Assembly (NCBI GenBank): GCA_025201365.1
Contig: JAIXMF010000001.1
Location: 1,860,001-1,924,000 of the forward strand
Direction: 5' to 3'
Origin: Syncephalis plumigaleata
Taxonomy: Eukaryota; Zoopagomycota; Zoopagomycetes; Zoopagales; Piptocephalidaceae
Length of the DNA: 64,000 nt
Below the pieces are notes generated by a model that was not told the origin of the DNA, did no database searches, and saw only the letters and a program-made list of their open reading frames with translations. A program made the translations under genes and the position numbers. This document shows positions 59,507-64,000 of this stretch, one piece after another; position 1 is the stretch's first letter; every line of letters starts with the position of its first letter.

Positions 59507-60608
59507 CGTGTTTGTAGTATCAATGGATGAAGTAGCAATGATATGTGATGTGATGTGATGTGATGCAAATCAAGAGATATAGGAGACGACAAGTAGGAAA
59601 CTAGATAGGATTAGCAAGTACAATGGTTGTTGTTGTCGTTGTCAAGGCGCACGCGCACCACAATCCTTATCTTAATAAAGGATAATTCAAATGTGCAGAT
59701 AAAGCGAGTATTTTCTTATTTATCGTGGTAGATGTTGAATGTGTGCGCGCGTGTGTGTGTGCAGATGTGGAGATGTGGAGATGTGCTAAAAGAGAAGAAA
59801 AAAAGAGAGAGACAAGGGCAGCAGGTGACGTGTCACGAGCATGTTGTGTCAGTTGACAATAGATTTTTTCGTTCCATTTCCTTTCTTATACACGTGTCAC
59901 CGTGTTACATTTATGGATATTGTAGTGGAACTAGTAACACGATTCGTTGGCTACAAGTCTATTCAACATCATCATCATCATCATCATCATCTACTCATCA
60001 AGCATGAACGGTGAACAGGCGAGTTACATTTTTGTTGTAGATTAATGACGACTTGATTGGTGGCTGCTATAATCATATGAAATAGAAACAGAGTAATTAG
60101 GGGAGTATGCCACGTGTGTCTATTAACCTTTCTAATATATGTTATTATTACGCGGATTAACACGATGTTGATCATGATGTGCACGCGTGTATATGTGCGT
60201 GTGTGTGCATGTGTGTTTGTGTGGGGAATAGGTGGGATGGGCATGTTTGTATCCACTAGTCGAATATGTATTGTTGTGTACACACACATGATCATTATCA
60301 AGCAAAGTTATCTACGCGAATGATATGTCGCTAATTCACCGAGGAACCATAACGAGATGTAAAGATAAGCAAGCACATGTCTAACTGATAATGATTGATG
60401 ACTAGAATGAAGCCAATCATGTAATACAACAAATGAACAACTAGATCGTGATATTCATAACAACACACTAGTATACAATTCTGAATGGATCGAGTACCCA
60501 AGGCAGTGACAGACAAGTAACATAATTTATTCATTCTTTAACTTCCATTGCAAGACTGTGTAGTAATGGCCTTAGTTGCTTATACTAACAAAATGCAAGA
60601 TGGTGCGG
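59507..60608. other. Intergenic
   Basis: Carries (TGATG)n near 59544-59564, GT-rich tracts at 59746-59762 and 60190-60222, and an (ATC)n run at about 59968-59992. No ORF with family motifs and no RNA gene recognised. Confidence 0.5.
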
Positions 60609-61151
60609 TTATTGCGATGATAGATGGCTCAATGATGGTTGCTTCTCCCAGTTCTGCCCGTCAAATGGTTTGATAGTATGACTACGCACTGTGCCAGGAT
60701 TCAAACAGCGAAAGTTCACCTGCATTACATTTATTTATTGTTAATTACTACCATCAATGAATATATAAGAGTCGTAAACCTACATCAATACCATCGGGAT
60801 TGCTACGTGGCACGTAATAAGGTGAAATACCACAGACACGACAGAAATAATGCTTAGCAATACCTGTACCGAACGTGTAGAGCGATACATCATCCTTGTT
60901 CGTCGATTCAAGTAAACGGAAACGAGTATTCGATACAATCAAGTGGAGAAATCCTATGGTGATGTTATTAGCGGACTAGTGACACTCATAACAATAGCAA
61001 TAATAAAGCTTGTTGTTTTACCTTTCTTGGCACAAATGGAACAATTACAGTCGATAATCTCTAAATTATCGGCTGGTGCGTCTACTTCAAACTGAATACG
61101 ACCACAGTGACAAGCACCGGTATGAGTAGTTAGTGAAGTAGGAGTAGCCAT
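60609..61151 (-). CDS. GFA/CENP-V zinc-binding domain protein
   Basis: Three exons (61151-61022, 60953-60784, 60719-60609) close in phase to 136 aa. The fold is that of glutathione-dependent formaldehyde-activating enzymes and CENP-V. The zinc ligands are all visible: CHCG (15-18), CNCSICAKKG (36-45) and FCRVCG (about 79-84), followed by YYVPRSNPDGIDVN in the usual place. The C-terminal exon has VNFRCLNPGT. The substrate of fungal stand-alone members is not established. Its start lies 128 bp from the UBA2 start on the other strand, so the two probably share a promoter region. Confidence 0.88.
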
Positions 61152-61279
61152 TAGATTGTTTACGATAGTGATATAGCAGAGAAAAGGAAAGGAAGAGAAA
61201 AAGACAAACTAACCACGTGATATCAAAACAGTCGTGTCTTTTGTTCGTTCGTTTGTTAGTTTCTCATATATTTGTTACA
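61152..61279. promoter_or_regulatory. Short bidirectional promoter region between GFA and UBA2
   Basis: 128 bp separate two divergent ATG codons. It holds TCGTTCGTTCGTTTG-type repeats near 61244 and no clear TATA box. Shared control is inferred from the spacing only. Confidence 0.5.
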
Positions 61280-62422
61280 ATGCGACCTACACCACGACTT
61301 GATTTACTTTATGGCACTGCACTGCTACAACGCGTAGCATCAGCCGTGTACTAATGGTTGGTGCTGGTGGTATCGGTTGCGAACTATTAAAGAATCTTGT
61401 CATGTCAGGATTTCGACGTATTGAAGTAGTCGATCTAGATACTATTGACTTGTCGAATTTGAATAGACAATTTCTATTCCAAAAACAACATATAAAGCTA
61501 TCAAAGGCTAATGTAAGTAACGATAGCTTGCTTTACTTGTACAAAACTAGTATTTATGCTGACAGTAACCGACTACTTATTATTATTAGGTGGCGCGAGA
61601 ATCAGCACTTCAGTTTAATCCCTCGGTAGATATTCAATCACATCATGCCAATATTAAAGATCAACGATTCGATGTCAACTGGTTTCGTGGATTCGATCTT
61701 GTTACGAATGCGTTGGATAACTTAGGTAGATGAACGAAGAGTATATCCTGTTTACAATGAGTAGTCATTAACTGTAACATGTTGATATGATACGATATGA
61801 TATGATATGATTAGACGCAAGACGCCACGTTAATCGAATGTGTTTAGCGGCTAATGTACCGCTTATTGAATCTGGTACAGCGGGTTATTTGGGTCAGGCT
61901 ACAGTCATACAACCGGTTAGTAATAAAAGACATACATCATATATATATAGATATATATAATTACTAATATACTTCATTATTATAATGTACATGTATATAG
62001 GGTAAGACGGAATGCTTTGATTGTCAGCCTAAACCGACACCGACTACATTTCCTATTTGTACCATTCGTAGCACACCAACTGCACCTATTCATTGCATTG
62101 TATGGGCTAAGAACTATTTATTTACACAGCTATTCGATCGACCTGATGACGATAATGATCATGATAATCAGTCAGTTATTAACAAGGATACATCATCTGA
62201 GAATGGTAGGTATAAAAGACAGGAAAGGTCATATAATTGAACTAGTAATCATTCTATTATAAATAGCATCAGAGGTGGCTATTCTAAAACAAGAAGCTGA
62301 AGCACTTTGTCGTATTCGAGATGCAATGGGTCAGCCTGACTATGCGAAACAAGTATTCCAAAAGGTTAGTATAGTCCATTTAATCATTGCTACTCTCAGT
62401 ATTAATCATAATGTATTGTATG

Positions 62423-62455
<33 letters not shown>

Positions 62456-64000
62456 CATTCCATGATGATATTGCTCGTCTAGCATCAATGGAGGAAATGT
62501 GGAAGACACGTAGTCCTCCTGTTCCATTGCAATACGATACACTTGATGGATCATCCGACACGATAGTAGCCACAACCTCGCAGGACATGGCCGTTAACGA
62601 GCAACGTATCTGGTCAATTAGTGAATGCTTCCACATGTTTATCAATAGGTATTATACAAGATTAGTAGTAATGATTATCATTTCAATCTAATGACATGGA
62701 ATAGTGCAACTCGTCTAGGAGACGACTACATCAATTGAAACAATCCAACACGGATGCGTTCATGTCATTTGACAAAGACGACGAGGATGCGTTGAATTTC
62801 GTAACTTCCGCTGCAAATCTACGTGCTCACATGTTCGGTATCGAGTTGAAGAGTCGATTTGATGTTAAATGTAAGTCATAACTACAAGATAGATGCGTGT
62901 TTCTTTTTCTCTTCCATTACTAATGTATCATTGATTATAGCTATGGCGGGCAGTATTATTCCAGCCATTGCCTCCACCAATGCCATTATAGCCGGTGTTA
63001 TTGTTATGCAAGCAATGCGTGTACTAGAGAAACGATTAGAAGATTGTAAAACGGTAAATATGACTAGTTATACTAATGTTCCTATCACTCATCTAGTCAA
63101 TATGTTAGATCTACTTGGCATATGGTGGCAGACGTGATCGTCTCTTTTATCCCGAGCAGTTACAATCGCCTAATCCTGCTTGTTATGTCTGTCGAAATGT
63201 CTACATCACATTGCCAGTGGATGGTCAACGAGCGACATTAGGCGATATAATTGATTGCATCATTGTTCCATCAGTAGCCGATGGTGGATTAGGATTAGGT
63301 GAGGAGGTAACAATAATGGAAGCTAGTCGGTAAGTAATGATGCAACTCTTATTTATTATCATCTAATATATATATATATATCTATTATTATTGTATAGAA
63401 TGCTCTATGATGTCGATTGGGATGACAACAAGTCGAAAACACTCGTTTCACTAGGATTAACGAATGGCAAGCTATTGAGTATTGTGCCTGATGATAATGA
63501 TGTTATGGGCGAGGGTCGTGCGGTAATTCTTATTCTAGCTGAACGGTAATCTATTATAGAATGCGATGTTAATATACGATAGTCATTCTAATCTACCATG
63601 TCTATTAGGCCGGAATTAGCCACAGCTGGGGTGCCAGTCCAATTGGATGGTCCTGTACCAGACATTAGTCGACCTGCTAATTGGAAATTACCAACCGCAC
63701 AGACAGCTAATGACACGGCACTCATCAACAATAACGATAACAATGCTAATAGTAAGAAGCGTAAATTTGGAGAAATAGAAGGAGGAGAAGGAACAGATGT
63801 CATCCAGGTAGAGGATGACGATATCATGATTATTGATAAGCCGCCAACAAATACGACGACACCCGCAACCATCATGGTAGCAGTATCGGAGAACGAGCAA
63901 AAACAATTGAAAGATGTGGAAAAGAAACGCACATCCGCGGAATTAGACAAGCAACGACGTCAATTGAATGGCGTATTTGCCGTTAATAAACCGGTGGGAC
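61280..64000 (+). CDS. UBA2: SUMO-activating enzyme subunit UBA2, partial at window edge; possible TruB-like extension
   Basis: Catalytic half of the SUMO E1. Exons: 61280-61512, 61590-61725, 61815-61915, 62001-62205, 62267-62364, 62455-62648, 62705-62870, 62941-63053, 63109-63329, 63399-63545, 63609 to beyond 64000. Motifs: ATP-binding [19 protein letters not shown] and [11 protein letters not shown]; zinc CFDCQPKP and CYVC; active-site Cys in [43 protein letters not shown]; a ubiquitin-like part; and an acidic SUMO-interacting-type segment [14 protein letters not shown]. Single bases are missing near 61344 (between VASA and VLMVGAGG) and near 62715; both lie in conserved sequence of an essential gene, so sequence error is likely. 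The frame then runs on to [12 protein letters not shown] at the edge, which resembles the start of TruB/PUS4 pseudouridine synthases. Confidence 0.9.
62425..62454 (+). repeat. (TA)n microsatellite in a UBA2 intron
   Basis: An uninterrupted TA run that ends in the AG of the splice acceptor. Confidence 0.95.

Overview
The window is nuclear DNA of a fungus, most likely an early-diverging (non-Dikarya) lineage. Protein genes are packed on both strands and broken by many short GT-AG introns, mostly 46-100 nt. Several families are fungal: a GRR1-type F-box/LRR protein, a FLILHELTA mitochondrial protein, a HUL4-like HECT ligase and Ty3/gypsy chromoviruses. A secreted pseudokinase and small secreted proteins would suit a zoopagalean-type fungus, but the placement is inference only.

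Layout. 1-6054: a Ty3/gypsy chromovirus (element A, carrying a dUTPase) whose left LTR is cut by the window edge; it sits in a Tc1/mariner transposon whose right end survives to 6442. 6706-11129: a 20-exon HECT ubiquitin ligase, convergent with a mitochondrial membrane protein (11503-12174) that is followed by a 7-TM protein (12228-13358). 14076-19133: a second, complete-looking chromovirus (element B) with identical 170-bp LTRs and a 5-bp target duplication. 19441-21836: GRR1. 22628-26983: an 18-exon CLC protein. 29377-30817: a decayed hexokinase copy. 30818-36536: a long gene-poor stretch before a GC-rich Ser-rich ORF (36537-37385). 39190-41859: a Ser-rich basic nuclear-type protein. 42682-53154: mostly membrane or secretory genes (UDP-glycosyltransferase, secreted protein, SulP transporter, secreted pseudokinase, Ser/Thr-rich secreted protein) plus an LRR gene. 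53929-64000: housekeeping genes (ENP2/NOL10, SEN15, hexokinase, GFA/CENP-V, UBA2); the last runs off the right edge into a TruB-like motif.

Gene structures were assembled by hand from splice sites, reading-frame phase and family motifs. Most close perfectly in phase. Several conserved host genes (UBA2, ENP2, SEN15, an LRR gene, the second hexokinase) each need one or more single-base corrections, most of them missing bases next to short homopolymers, whereas both multicopy retroelements read cleanly. This suggests small consensus errors in single-copy sequence as much as real pseudogenisation. The points most worth pursuing are a covarying hairpin that buries the gag stop codon in both chromoviruses, a natural Glu-to-Gln change at the CLC gating position, the secreted pseudokinase, and the possible UBA2-TruB fusion.
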